64,000 bases of DNA, from NCBI RefSeq assembly GCF_947488945.1, contig NZ_CANLBS010000003.1:62001-126000 (forward strand), read 5' to 3'. Numbering within the stretch: the stretch's first letter is position 1; each line of letters starts with the position of its first letter. Source of the DNA: an uncultured Streptomyces sp. GTDB taxonomy: Bacteria; Actinomycetota; Actinomycetes; Streptomycetales; Streptomycetaceae. The notes below the pieces were generated by a model. It was not told where the DNA came from. It was given only the letters and a program-made list of their open reading frames with translations, and did not search any database. This document shows positions 1-8,473 of this stretch, piece by piece. The position numbers and the translations under genes were made by a program.

Positions 1-748
1 AGCAGGTGTGCCGGTCGCGCTCCGGGGAGTAGAGGTGGCTGTCGCGGAACTGCTCCGCCCCCAGGGTCCGGCCGACCATGATGACGGCGGTGCGGACCAC
101 GCCCGCCGCCTTCACCTCCGCGGCGATCGAGTCGAGGGTGGAGCGCAGCACGATCTCCTCGGGCCGGGAGGCCATGGCGACGACGGCCGCCGGGCAGTCG
201 CCCCCGTAGTGCGGGCGCAGTTCGTCCACCACCCGGTCCACGTAGCGGGCGGCGAGGTGCAGCACGATCAGCGCGCCGCTGCGGCCGAGGGTCGCCAGGT
301 CCTCGCCCTCGGGCATCGCGGTGGCCTGCTGGGCGATCCGGGTGAGGATGACGGTCTGGCCGACGGTCGGCACGGTCAGTTCCCGTTTCAGCGCGGCGGC
401 GGCCGCGGCGAACGCGGGCACCCCCGGCACCACCTCGTAGGGCACCCCGGCGTCGTCGAGCCGCTTCATCTGCTCGTTGACGGCGGAGAAGACGGACGGG
501 TCGCCGGAGTGCAGCCGGGCGACGTCGTGGCCGGCCGCGTGCGCGGCGACCAGTTCGGCGGTGATGGCGTCGATGTCGAGCCGGGCGGTGTCCACCAGCC
601 GTGCGTCCGGCGGGCATGCGGCGAGGAGTTCGCGCGGCACCAGGCTGCCGGCGTAGAGGCAGACCGGGCTGGCGGCGAGGAGACGGGCGCCGCGCACCGT
701 GATCAGGTCGGCCGCGCCGGGGCCGGCGCCGATGAAGTACACGGTCAT
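1..748 (-). CDS. cobM: Precorrin-4 C11-methyltransferase CobM (3' end cut by window)
   Basis: SAM-dependent tetrapyrrole methylase that methylates C11 of precorrin-4 in corrin-ring (vitamin B12) synthesis; cytosolic. The protein begins MTVYFIGAGPGAADLITVRG, the family's N-terminal GAGPGD-type SAM-binding loop. It continues with LYAGSLVP, HSGDPSVFSA and VPGVPAFAAAAA, all typical of the CobM/CbiF branch. About 249 residues are visible, close to the full family length, so only the last few codons should lie beyond position 1. The ATG overlaps the stop of upstream cobL by four bases (ATGA), so the two are translationally coupled. The function is secure; the stop codon is not in the window. Confidence 0.93.
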   Translation of the reverse strand, partial: MTVYFIGAGPGAADLITVRGARLLAASPVCLYAGSLVPRELLAACPPDARLVDTARLDIDAITAELVAAHAAGHDVARLHSGDPSVFSAVNEQMKRLDDAGVPYEVVPGVPAFAAAAAALKRELTVPTVGQTVILTRIAQQATAMPEGEDLATLGRSGALIVLHLAARYVDRVVDELRPHYGGDCPAAVVAMASRPEEIVLRSTLDSIAAEVKAAGVVRTAVIMVGRTLGAEQFRDSHLYSPERDRHTC

Positions 749-2043
749 GGCAGGTCCTCGTGGTCGGGGGACGGTCCGGCGGGGCCGGCCGCGGGAATCG
801 GTTTGCGTACGGACCACTGGGTGACGGGCATGGCCTGCCGCCATCCGGTGAAGCCGCCGACGGGCACCGCGTGGGCGACGGCGAGCCGGACGAGTTCACC
901 GCCGTGGCGCCGGTATCGCTCGGTGAGCAGCGCCTCGGACTCCAGGGTCACGGTGTTGGCGACCAGCCGGCCGCCGGGCGGCAGCGCGTCCCAGCAGGCG
1001 TCCAGCAGTCCGGGGACGGTCAGCCCGCCGCCGACGAAGACGGCGTCGGGCGCCGGCAGTCCGGCCAGGGCGTCGGGCGCCCGGCCGGTGACGACCCGGA
1101 GGCCGGGCACGCCGAGCCGGTCGGCGTTGCGGGCGATGCGTCCGGCGCGGCCGGGGTCGCGTTCGACGGTGACCGCACGGCAGGACGGGTCGGCCCGCAT
1201 CCACTCGACGGCGATGGAGCCGGAGCCGCCGCCGACGTCCCACAGCAGTTCGCCGGGTGCGGGGGCGAGCGCGGCGAGCGTCGCGGCCCGCACATGGCGC
1301 TTGGTGAGCTGGCCGTCGTGCTCGTACGCCTCGTCGGGCAGGCCGGGCACCCGTCCGGTGCGCAGGGCGCCGGGGGCGGCGCGGCACTCGACCGCCACCA
1401 CGTTGAGCGGGTCGCCGGGCGGGGCGTCCCAGCGCTCGGCGATCCCCTCGGTACGGGCCTCCCCGGCCGCGCCGAGGCGGTCGAGGACGGTGAGCCGGCT
1501 GGGGCCGAAGCCGCGGTCGGTCAGCAGCGCGGCGACCTCGGCGGGGGTACCGGCGCCCGCGCTGAGCACCAGCAGCCGCCGGCCGTCGTACAGCTCGGCG
1601 GCGAGCCGGGCGGCGGGCCGGCCCACCAGGGTGACCGTCGTGGTGTCCTCGACGGGCCAGCCGAGTCGCGCGCAGGCGTACGAGACGGACGACGGGTGGG
1701 GCAGCACCCGGAGGGCCTCGGCGCCGAGTTCCTCGGTGAGCGCCCGCCCGATCCCGTAGAACATCGGGTCGCCGCTGGCCAGTACCGCGACGTGGCGGTC
1801 CCGGTGCGCCGCGAGCAGTCCGGCGACGGCCGGCCGCAGTGGCGACGGCCATTCCACCCGCTGCCCGGCGCACTCCGGGGGCAGCAGCGCGAGCTGGCGG
1901 GGGCCGCCGATCAGCGTCCCGGCGGACCGCAGCACGGTGCGCGCTGCTTCCGTCAGCCCGGCCCAGCCGTCCGCGCCGACGCCCACCACGGACACGGGGG
2001 GCGCGGGCCGGCGGGCGGGGGGCGGGGGCGGGGCGGGAGACAC
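745..2043 (-). CDS. cobL: Precorrin-6Y C5,15-methyltransferase (decarboxylating) CobL
   Basis: Bifunctional corrin enzyme with a CbiE-type N-terminal domain (C5 methylation) and a CbiT-type C-terminal domain (C15 methylation and decarboxylation). The N-terminal part shows VSVVGVGADGW and IGGPRQLALLP (tetrapyrrole methylase). The C-terminal part shows ELLWDVGGGSGSIAVEWMR, the Rossmann SAM-binding motif of CbiT. I chose the GTG at 2043 (432 residues). A second in-frame GTG at 1995, immediately before VVGVG, is possible and gives 416 residues. The open frame continues further upstream, but that extension is Arg/Pro-rich with no family similarity. The gene is coupled to cobM by a 4-bp overlap. 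No clear cobalamin riboswitch is visible upstream. Confidence 0.92.
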   Translation of the reverse strand: MSPAPPPPPARRPAPPVSVVGVGADGWAGLTEAARTVLRSAGTLIGGPRQLALLPPECAGQRVEWPSPLRPAVAGLLAAHRDRHVAVLASGDPMFYGIGRALTEELGAEALRVLPHPSSVSYACARLGWPVEDTTTVTLVGRPAARLAAELYDGRRLLVLSAGAGTPAEVAALLTDRGFGPSRLTVLDRLGAAGEARTEGIAERWDAPPGDPLNVVAVECRAAPGALRTGRVPGLPDEAYEHDGQLTKRHVRAATLAALAPAPGELLWDVGGGSGSIAVEWMRADPSCRAVTVERDPGRAGRIARNADRLGVPGLRVVTGRAPDALAGLPAPDAVFVGGGLTVPGLLDACWDALPPGGRLVANTVTLESEALLTERYRRHGGELVRLAVAHAVPVGGFTGWRQAMPVTQWSVRKPIPAAGPAGPSPDHEDLP

Positions 2044-2313
2044 GGCCGGGACCTCGGGGTTTCGGGGGGGATGTCGCTGCCGCACTCTACTGTCCGCGCC
2101 CCCGGCGGCGGCGGGGCGGGCTCCCCGGCAGTGCATGCCCCGACCCCGGTGCCGGACGGACGTCCGGCGTGCACGATCATGATCGCGCCGGAGCCGCCGA
2201 CGGTCTCCCGTCGGCGCCGACCGCGCCCGGGAGCCGATCGCCGCGGCAGGTCCCGCCCGCTCCGCCCACCGTCCACGGGACGGCGATCCGGAAAGGGCGG
2301 AGAGAGAAGGCGC

Positions 2314-3012
2314 ATGTCCCGGCGGCACGGAATCGGCATGATGGCCGCATGCGTGCCCGATGACCGAAGGAATTCCCCGATCTACATTCTCGTACCCGAA
2401 GAGTCCGTGTTCATGGCGCGATTTCTGGAAATGGAGGAACGACTACTCCACTCCCTCTACTACTACCATCTGGAAACCCTTGCTCCGCACGCCGCGGACA
2501 TCGTCCGCGGCGCATACGAAAGCTGGGGCGAGATCCAGGAGAAAATGCCGCCTCTGGCGTGCTGGCAGGAACTGTCCAATCCGGCCGGAGTCTGCCGGGG
2601 CGCGGCCCGCGCGGGCTACAAGCTGTACGGTCCTGACGGAAACCGCCTGGTCAGTCTGCATGCCGTGCAGGTGGGGACGGAACACATCCGCCGCCTCGAA
2701 GCATGCCGCGATCTGCTCGACGAGACGGCGGACGGGCCGGGCGGGCCGCTGGCCCAGGCGCTCGAAGAAATCTCGGAACACGACGAGAACGCCGTCCACC
2801 ATTTCCGGCGGACCGTGGACGTCATGCGATTCCCGGTCCCTTCGCTCCTGCTGGCCCCGCTCAGAAGGGCGGCCCCGGCAGGTCCGGTCTTGGAAATCGA
2901 TCTGAACGAGGCGCAGCAGGCGGCCTATCTGTCCTACAGCGATCGGGTCGCGCTCACCCTGAGTTCCGGGGACGACTTCGCGTACGCGATGCACAGAGCG
3001 CTCTACACCTGA
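2314..3012 (+). CDS. Orphan hypothetical protein, 232 aa
   Basis: I do not recognise this family. The ATG at 2314 follows a purine-rich GAGAGAAGG ribosome site; in-frame ATGs at 2338 and 2413 are alternatives. The predicted product is soluble, rich in Glu, His and Tyr, with a YYYHLETLAPHAADI stretch and helix-prone segments such as EEISEHDENAVHHFRR. It has no signal peptide, no transmembrane segment and no motif I can name. Base use is visibly less GC-extreme than its neighbours (many A/T third positions around 2390-2560), which suggests weak codon optimisation or transfer. It is convergent with the acyl-CoA oxidase gene, and a strong hairpin at 3019-3055 separates them. Confidence 0.7.
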   Translation: MSRRHGIGMMAACVPDDRRNSPIYILVPEESVFMARFLEMEERLLHSLYYYHLETLAPHAADIVRGAYESWGEIQEKMPPLACWQELSNPAGVCRGAARAGYKLYGPDGNRLVSLHAVQVGTEHIRRLEACRDLLDETADGPGGPLAQALEEISEHDENAVHHFRRTVDVMRFPVPSLLLAPLRRAAPAGPVLEIDLNEAQQAAYLSYSDRVALTLSSGDDFAYAMHRALYT

Positions 3013-3018
3013 CTGACC

Positions 3019-3055
3019 GCCTCCCGGCCGCCGGCCCGCACGGCGGCCGGGAGGC
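3019..3055. terminator. Bidirectional hairpin terminator
   Basis: A perfect 14-bp inverted repeat (GCCTCCCGGCCGCC and its complement) with a 9-nt loop lies between two convergent genes. There is no T-tract, as is common in Streptomyces. Confidence 0.8.
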
Positions 3056-3082
3056 GGGCCGGGCCGACGGCTCCGGGCCCGG

Positions 3083-4873
3083 TCAGGAGGCGAGCATGGG
3101 GTGCGTGGCCAGCAGTTCCTCGGGGACCGCGAAGGCGCGGGTGAGCGTCAGCGCGTGCGGCGCCAGGAAGGTGAGGACGGCCTCGACGGCGTCGGGGATC
3201 TCTTCCACCTGGGAGGCCGTCATCCGGCCGCGGGCCAGGAGATCCCCGCTGTGCGCGGCGATCTGGCGCAGGACGAACAGCGCGTGCAGCCCCCGCAGCA
3301 GGTCGCGGGAGAGCGGTGAGGGGACCTGGCCGGCAGCGGTCATCAAGGCCTCGCCGGCGAGCCGGTGGGCGTGCGCGTCGACGAGCGCGACGGCCGGTGT
3401 GACCGTCGCGTTCCACCGGGCCAGCGGGGAGGCCGCGCGTCTGCGGAGACGTTCCTTCGCCCGTGTGTGCGCTATCCGCTCGATGTCGGCCAGCAGGTCC
3501 TGGAGGTATTCCGGGTCGGCCAGTTCACGGTCCTCGGCCGCGGTCTCGCTCTCCGGTTTCAGCTCCACGCCACCGAGCAGCATCTCGCCCCCGGCCTTCT
3601 CCGTGATGACCTTGTTGTCGCCCTCGGCGGTGATCGTCCCCTCGATGGAGGCGAGTTGCAGGGCGATGCCGTTGGCCATGATCAGGCCCTGGGCACCGCA
3701 CCGCTCACGGCACTCGGTCATGACCGCACGGGCCCGCCAGGTGATCCACGCCTTGCTGATCGCCGTCAGACGCTCGTACGCCGGGCGGTCCTCCTCGGGC
3801 GTCGTCGCCCACTGCCGGACGACCGACCGCTGGAACAGCGTGGCGGCGTACGCGGTCGCCACGGCGTCGAGCAGAGGTGCGTGGTGGCCGCGGTGGGCGA
3901 TCAGCGGCACCCGCTGCCCGTTCGTCATGCCCGAGGTGACGCGGGTGTGGGCGTACCGGACGGCGACGTCGACGGCATGGCGCATCACGCCCAGGCTGTG
4001 GGCGGTCATGCACAGCTTGCCCATGGTGACCCGCCCGATGGACCGCAGGAACCGCCGACGGGGGCTTCCGAGCGCGCTGGTGAACACGCCGTCGGGGGTG
4101 AGCCGCCCGTGGTCGCCCTGGAGGAGGGCGCCGAAGGGGAGGCGGACCTCGTGGAAGGACGTGGCGCAGTGGTCGACGGGGCTGCTGGCCGTCTGGGGAA
4201 GCGGCCGCACCTCGACGCCCGGCAGGGCGCTGCCGGTGCCGTCGCTCAGCGGGGTCAGGAACAGGAAGACCCCGTGGTCCGCCCCGTCGATGATCAGGCG
4301 CGCCGCGACGACCGCTCCCTTCGCCCCTCCGGCCGGACTGGTGTTGGGCATGAACTTCGCGGCGGCGGGGGCCGGGGTGTTCAGCACGAACGTTCCCGTC
4401 GCGCGGTCGAAGGTGGCGGTGGTCTCCATGTGCGCCGCGTCATTGCCATGGGCGACCTCGGTACAGAGAAAGGTCCCGATGCGCTCCGCGTCCGTGTACT
4501 CGCTCAGATCGCGCTCGGCCGGATCGTGGTCCACCAGACTTCCGAAGAAGAGGTTGTAGTGGATGCTGGCGATGGTCGCCATGCCGGGGTCCACCACGCC
4601 CGCCCACTCGTGGAAGGCCGTGAGCTCGACGGGGTCGTCCGCGAACGCCTGCGGACCCGAGGAGGCTTCGCGGGCCGTCCTGTCGACCAGCCGGAGCCGG
4701 CGGTAACTGAGCTCGACGCGCTCCGGGTGGCTGAGCCCTTCCTGGAACCGGAACGGAGCGGACCCGAAGAGCCGCCGCCACCGTGCGTGGGTCGTCCCCA
4801 GCCGGCCGGCGAAGAGAACATCCGAGAGCTCGGCCGCCGTGTCGGGCGCATCTGCCATCTGATTGTCAGTCAC
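3083..4873 (-). CDS. Acyl-CoA oxidase/dehydrogenase-like flavoenzyme
   Basis: 596-residue member of the acyl-CoA oxidase branch of the acyl-CoA dehydrogenase superfamily (FAD-dependent alpha,beta-dehydrogenation of an acyl-CoA or acyl thioester). FLCTEVAHGNDAAHMETTAT (about residues 134-153) matches the TEIGHGSN...ETTATFD signature of acyl-CoA oxidases. CGAQGLIMANGI and EGTITAEGDNKV near 395-425 match the ACGGHG...YEGDNTV segment. The length is shorter than peroxisomal enzymes (about 660) but full for bacterial ones. The start is uncertain: GTG at 4873, or ATG at 4858, which has AGGTGA upstream. It is transcribed alone; a 10-bp palindrome lies upstream. The substrate cannot be inferred. Confidence 0.85.
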   Translation of the reverse strand: MTDNQMADAPDTAAELSDVLFAGRLGTTHARWRRLFGSAPFRFQEGLSHPERVELSYRRLRLVDRTAREASSGPQAFADDPVELTAFHEWAGVVDPGMATIASIHYNLFFGSLVDHDPAERDLSEYTDAERIGTFLCTEVAHGNDAAHMETTATFDRATGTFVLNTPAPAAAKFMPNTSPAGGAKGAVVAARLIIDGADHGVFLFLTPLSDGTGSALPGVEVRPLPQTASSPVDHCATSFHEVRLPFGALLQGDHGRLTPDGVFTSALGSPRRRFLRSIGRVTMGKLCMTAHSLGVMRHAVDVAVRYAHTRVTSGMTNGQRVPLIAHRGHHAPLLDAVATAYAATLFQRSVVRQWATTPEEDRPAYERLTAISKAWITWRARAVMTECRERCGAQGLIMANGIALQLASIEGTITAEGDNKVITEKAGGEMLLGGVELKPESETAAEDRELADPEYLQDLLADIERIAHTRAKERLRRRAASPLARWNATVTPAVALVDAHAHRLAGEALMTAAGQVPSPLSRDLLRGLHALFVLRQIAAHSGDLLARGRMTASQVEEIPDAVEAVLTFLAPHALTLTRAFAVPEELLATHPMLAS

Positions 4874-4888
4874 CTACGCAAGCTAACG

Positions 4889-4898
4889 TGATCGATCA
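4889..4898. promoter_or_regulatory. Palindrome upstream of the acyl-CoA oxidase gene
   Basis: A perfect TGATCGATCA palindrome lies 15 bp before the oxidase GTG, in the divergent promoter region. It could be a repressor operator. At only 10 bp this is suggestive, not conclusive. Confidence 0.3.
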
Positions 4899-5102
4899 GT
4901 GCCGACGGAGTGATGATCAACACGATTGCGGAGCCTGAACAGCGGTTCGTACCCGTATGCCACCACCCCCTCGTCCGCCGCCCTCCCGCCCGCCCCCGGA
5001 CCGGCCCGAAGGCCGCATGCCGGGCGGCCTGTGCCGGGGGCCCGGCGTGCGCCGGCGGCTCAGGAGTCGCCGGGTGCCGCCGCTGCCGGGACCATCGGTC
5101 GT

Positions 5103-5774
5103 ATGACCAGGAGCGACGGAGGCCGGGACACGGCACGGCACGAGGACACCGCGGTCACCCTGCGCATCGCGCAGCGGCCGGAGGCCGACGCGCTGCTGGC
5201 GCGCAGCCCGCTGGCGGCACTCGTCGGGATGCTGCTGGACCAGCAGGTGCCGATGGAGTGGGCCTTCACCGGCCCGTACACGCTGGCGGAGCGGATGGGC
5301 ACGGACGACCTGGACGCCCGCACGGTCGCCGGGTACGACCCCGAGGCGTTCACCGCCCTCTTCACGCGGAAGCCGGCACTGCACCGCTATCCGGGCTCCA
5401 TGGCACAACGCGTGCAGCAGCTCTGCCGGTTCCTGGTCGCGGAGTACGACGGCCGGGCGGACGCCGTCTGGACCGGCGCCGCGGACGGCGCCGACCTGCT
5501 GGCGCGGCTGAACTCCCTGCCCGGCTTCGGCGCCCAGAAGGCCCAGATCTTCCTGGCGCTGCTCGGCAAACGGTTCGGGGTACGGCCAGCGGGCTGGCGT
5601 GAGGCGGCCGGCGCGTACGGCGAGGAGGGCGCCCACCGGTCCGTCGCCGACATCACCGGCCCCGATTCCCTCGCCGAGGTGCGCGCCTTCAAGCAGCACG
5701 CGAAGGCCGCGGCCAGGGCGGCGCGCCACGCACGCGACCACGGCGCGGACGGGGAGCCGGGGACGGCCGGGTGA
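5103..5774 (+). CDS. HhH-GPD family base-excision DNA repair protein
   Basis: 223-residue helix-hairpin-helix/GPD-fold protein of the family annotated in actinobacteria as HhH-GPD-type base excision repair protein. The segment RLNSLPGFGAQKAQIFLALLGKRFG (about residues 135-160) is the helix-hairpin-helix with the LPGFG turn. The N-terminal LLARSPLAALVGMLLDQQVP resembles the glycosylase core. I do not see a clear catalytic Lys in the usual place before the GPD Asp, so glycosylase activity is inferred from the fold. The ATG at 5103 has no Shine-Dalgarno; a GACCAT hexamer 7 nt upstream hints at a leaderless or near-leaderless transcript. Confidence 0.82.
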   Translation: MTRSDGGRDTARHEDTAVTLRIAQRPEADALLARSPLAALVGMLLDQQVPMEWAFTGPYTLAERMGTDDLDARTVAGYDPEAFTALFTRKPALHRYPGSMAQRVQQLCRFLVAEYDGRADAVWTGAADGADLLARLNSLPGFGAQKAQIFLALLGKRFGVRPAGWREAAGAYGEEGAHRSVADITGPDSLAEVRAFKQHAKAAARAARHARDHGADGEPGTAG

Positions 5775-6118
5775 CGAGCGCGGCCCCGCGGTCGACACCC
5801 GGGACACGGCGGACCGCCCACCGGGAGGGCCACGGCCGGCACGTGGGTGCGCCCCGTCGTCTCCGCGTGGGCCCCGACCCCGCGCCCTCTTCCGCGCCGG
5901 TGTCACTCCGTACGCCCCCGCGCGCTCCCGCACCACCGTTGCCAGGGAGGCCGCGCCCGGCGGCGGGCGGACGGGCGAGTCCCCGACCGGGCCTCCCGCC
6001 GCGCCCCGCCCCCGGGTGACCGCGGCCGTACGACTTCGCCCGGTTGATCCCGGTCGGACACCCACGACGTCGCGTTCCACTGCTGCGCCCGGAGGCCGTT
6101 CCCCGGTAGGCTTTCCGT
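5775..6118. other. Intergenic region, 344 bp
   Basis: Very GC-rich, with no gene or hairpin I can support. The only signal is the TAGGCT promoter box just before the next gene. Confidence 0.5.
6107..6112 (+). promoter_or_regulatory. -10 box TAGGCT, leaderless layout
   Basis: The box ends exactly 6 nt before the GTG at 6119, so transcription should begin at the start codon. No Shine-Dalgarno is present. Confidence 0.55.
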
Positions 6119-6415
6119 GTGATCTTCAAGCGCATCGGAACCGGGCGGCCTTACCCCGACCACGGCCGGGAAAGCACCCGACAGTGGGCGGACGTCGCGC
6201 CGCGCCCGGTCCGCCTGGACCAGCTCGTGACCACGAAGGGCGAGCTGGATCTCGAAACCCTGCTCGCCGAGGACTCCACCTTCTACGGCGACCTGTTCGC
6301 CCATGTCGTGAAATGGCAGGGCAACCTCTACCTGGAGGACGGCCTGCACCGCGCCGTCCGCGCCGCGCTCCAGCAGCGCCAGGTGCTGCACGCCCGCGTC
6401 CTCGAACTGGGCTGA
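6119..6415 (+). CDS. Conserved actinobacterial protein, 98 aa
   Basis: Small soluble protein beginning MIFKRIGTGRPYPDHGRES, with LVTTKGELDLETLLAEDSTF and a C-terminal helix LHRAVRAALQQRQVLHARVLEL. I recognise it as a widely conserved Streptomyces protein next to a LytR_C-type gene. It is sometimes labelled a VapB-type antitoxin, but no PIN-domain toxin is adjacent and no DNA-binding motif is obvious, so that label is doubtful here. The GTG start is supported by the TAGGCT box 6 nt upstream. Confidence 0.85.
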   Translation: MIFKRIGTGRPYPDHGRESTRQWADVAPRPVRLDQLVTTKGELDLETLLAEDSTFYGDLFAHVVKWQGNLYLEDGLHRAVRAALQQRQVLHARVLELG

Positions 6416-6559
6416 CCCCCGTCGGCCCGTAGCTCCGGCCGGCCCCTTCCCGGCACCGGCGCGCCCCGGACCCACGCCTTTTCGGACCTTTCGGGTGCTT
6501 TTCCGCGCATGCGGGTGCCAGGCGTTGATCATTTAGTACGCAACATGACCAGGTCGCAC

Positions 6560-6565
6560 TACGCT
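6560..6565 (+). promoter_or_regulatory. -10 box TACGCT, leaderless layout
   Basis: It ends exactly 6 nt before the ATG at 6572, and this spacing decides the start choice for the next gene. Confidence 0.5.
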
Positions 6566-6571
6566 GCGTCC

Positions 6572-7195
6572 ATGAGCATGCTCACTCCCCCCGGCATGGG
6601 CGGAAAGTACCGCATCACGGGCGACGCGTATCCCCGGATGCGCCGGCCCCGTCGTCGCGGCCGGATCGTCCTCGCGGCGGCGGCCGCCGTGGTGGCGCTC
6701 GGCCTCGCGGGCTGGGGCACGCTCCAGCTCGTCGACGTTTTCGCGGGCGGTGGCGAGAAGAAGGCGGTCGCCGCCGACCACAAGCGCGAGTGCCCGGCGG
6801 CTGCGGCGTCGGCCGTCCCCGCGGCCCTCCCCAAGAACTCCGCGATCAAGGTCAACGTCTACAACGCCACCCCGCGCAGCGGGCTGGCCAAGGCGGCGGC
6901 CGACGAGCTGAAGAAGCGCGGGTTCACCGTCGGCGAGGTGGGCAACGCCCCCGCCGCGTACGACAAGAAGGTGCCGGGTACCGGCCTGCTGCTGGGCGGG
7001 CCGGCCGCCGCCAAGACCGGCTTCCCGGTCCTCGGCACGCAGCTCGCGGGCACCACGACCAGGACCGACGCACGCAAGGGCGCCGACATCGACCTGATCC
7101 TGGGCAGCAAGTTCACCGCGCTCAGCACCCCGCAGGCCGCGAACGCGGCGCTCTCGGCGCTGACCAAGCCCTCTCCGGCCCCGTCCGCCTGCTGA
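6572..7195 (+). CDS. LytR C-terminal (LytR_C) domain membrane-anchored protein
   Basis: 207-residue protein. A short Arg-rich cytoplasmic N-terminus (RMRRPRRRGR) is followed by one transmembrane segment (IVLAAAAAVVALGLAGWGTL, about residues 34-53), then an extracytoplasmic LytR_C domain: IKVNVYNATPRSGLAKAAADEL, with VGEVGNAP and DIDLILGSKF. LytR_C domains accompany LytR-CpsA-Psr cell-wall ligases but lack the catalytic domain; here it stands alone, so a wall-associated role is inference. I chose the ATG at 6572 over the upstream ATG at 6509 because a TACGCT box sits 6 nt ahead and residues before it are unlike the family. A long hairpin follows at 7221. Confidence 0.82.
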   Translation: MSMLTPPGMGGKYRITGDAYPRMRRPRRRGRIVLAAAAAVVALGLAGWGTLQLVDVFAGGGEKKAVAADHKRECPAAAASAVPAALPKNSAIKVNVYNATPRSGLAKAAADELKKRGFTVGEVGNAPAAYDKKVPGTGLLLGGPAAAKTGFPVLGTQLAGTTTRTDARKGADIDLILGSKFTALSTPQAANAALSALTKPSPAPSAC

Positions 7196-7220
7196 CGCCC
7201 GCGGGTCACCCGCCCAGACG

Positions 7221-7258
7221 GCCGTGGCCGGCACCCCGCGCGGGGTGCCGGCCACGGC
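7221..7258. terminator. Long GC hairpin between convergent genes
   Basis: Eighteen-bp perfect arms around a CG centre separate the LytR_C gene from convergent upp. Very stable and probably bidirectional. Confidence 0.8.
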
Positions 7259-7282
7259 CGCGCACGAAGACGTCCGGTCCCG

Positions 7283-7918
7283 CTAGTCGGCGGTCCCGTA
7301 CATACGGTCGCCCGCGTCACCGAGGCCGGGGACGATGTAGCCGTTCTCGTTCAGCCGCTCGTCGACCGACGCGGTGACCACGGTGACCGGGGCCCCGGCC
7401 AGCTCGCGCTCCATGACCTCCACGCCCTCCGGCGCCGCCAGCAGCACCACGGCGGTGACGTCGTCGGCGCCGCGCTTGATCAGCTCCCGGATGGCCGCGA
7501 CCAGCGTGCCGCCGGTGGCCAGCATCGGGTCCAGGACGTACACCTGGCGACCCGACAGGTCCTCGGGCATCCGCGTCGCGTACGTCTCCGCCTGGAGCGT
7601 CTCCTCGTTGCGGATCATGCCCAGGAAACCGACCTCGGCGGTCGGCAGCAGCCGCACCATGCCGTCCAGCATGCCGAGGCCGGCGCGCAGGATCGGGACG
7701 ACCAGCGGCCGCGGGTAGGACAGCTTCACGCCGGTCGTCGGCGAGACCGGGGTCTGCAGGTCGACCTGCTCGGTCCGCACGTCCCGGGTCGCCTCGTAGG
7801 CGAGCAGGGTGACCAGCTCGTCGGCGAGCCGCCGGAAGGTCGGGGAGTCGGTGCGCTTGTCGCGCAGAGTGGTGAGTTTGTGCGCCACCAGCGGGTGGTC
7901 GACGACGTGGATCCGCAT
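7283..7918 (-). CDS. upp: Uracil phosphoribosyltransferase
   Basis: Converts uracil and PRPP to UMP in pyrimidine salvage; cytosolic. The 211-residue protein begins [20 protein letters not shown] and has the PRPP-binding loop [21 protein letters not shown]. It ends [20 protein letters not shown], the uracil-binding C-terminal signature of UPRTases. The length matches the family (about 208-211). The ATG at 7918 is preceded by a TACTGT box with 6-nt spacing and no Shine-Dalgarno, pointing to a leaderless mRNA. Confidence 0.97.
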   Translation of the reverse strand: MRIHVVDHPLVAHKLTTLRDKRTDSPTFRRLADELVTLLAYEATRDVRTEQVDLQTPVSPTTGVKLSYPRPLVVPILRAGLGMLDGMVRLLPTAEVGFLGMIRNEETLQAETYATRMPEDLSGRQVYVLDPMLATGGTLVAAIRELIKRGADDVTAVVLLAAPEGVEVMERELAGAPVTVVTASVDERLNENGYIVPGLGDAGDRMYGTAD

Positions 7919-7924
7919 GCGGCA

Positions 7925-7930
7925 ACAGTA
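7925..7930 (-). promoter_or_regulatory. -10 box TACTGT, leaderless upp
   Basis: On the minus strand TACTGT ends exactly 6 nt before the upp ATG. Confidence 0.5.
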
Positions 7931-8013
7931 GCCGTGCCCTCCGGATCCCTGCGCTGGCATCAACCATCCGTTCGGGGGGAAGGTGGGATCGTACGGACCA
8001 GCCGTGGGGTGGT

Positions 8014-8256
8014 GTGTCGATGCAGGACGGGCGACGGAAGCCGGACGGGGACGCGTCGCCGGCGTCCCGCGACGCGCGCGACGCGCCGGAAGGCGCGGAA
8101 GCGGAGCAGGAGAGTGAGGCCGCCCGCCGCAGGCGCCGCGCCCAGTTCCTCCGCGAGCTGCACGAGGCGAAGCAGCTGAGGGACCGCGTCCAGCCCCGCC
8201 GGGCCCGCGCGGCCCGTATGCGCCAACAGATGCGGATGCGTACGTTCCGCTGGTGA
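8014..8256 (+). CDS. Small charged conserved protein, 80 aa
   Basis: Highly charged protein. An acidic middle ([11 protein letters not shown]) is followed by a run of Arg and a coiled-coil-like helix [20 protein letters not shown], ending [11 protein letters not shown]. It has no cysteine, signal peptide or membrane segment. Similar small proteins between upp and the tadA region recur in Streptomyces, so I regard it as real; the function is unknown. The start is GTG 8014 or ATG 8020. Confidence 0.65.
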   Translation: MSMQDGRRKPDGDASPASRDARDAPEGAEAEQESEAARRRRRAQFLRELHEAKQLRDRVQPRRARAARMRQQMRMRTFRW

Positions 8257-8473
8257 CGTCGCTCCGCCCCGTCCCCCGAGCGCCCGCCGGCCGCGCCGGG
8301 CGCCCTTCCGCCGAGCGGGGGTGTCCGGGAACTGATGGCCGACGCAACGGGCGAAGAGGTCCCCAGCGGCGCAGGTTTCTGCCACGATGCCGATTGGGCG
8401 GGGCACAGAGCAGTCGGACAACCGTCTGTTCTCCCGTCGGACCGATTCACCTATGACCAGTGGGAGAGTCACG

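Noticed and set aside
2044..2313. Cobalamin riboswitch upstream of cobL
   Set aside because: A GCACTGCCGGGGAGCC stretch on the minus strand recalls part of a B12 box, but the conserved GCCACTG and the surrounding paired core are missing.
6119..6415. VapB antitoxin of a toxin-antitoxin pair
   Set aside because: No PIN-domain toxin is adjacent and no antitoxin DNA-binding motif is visible.
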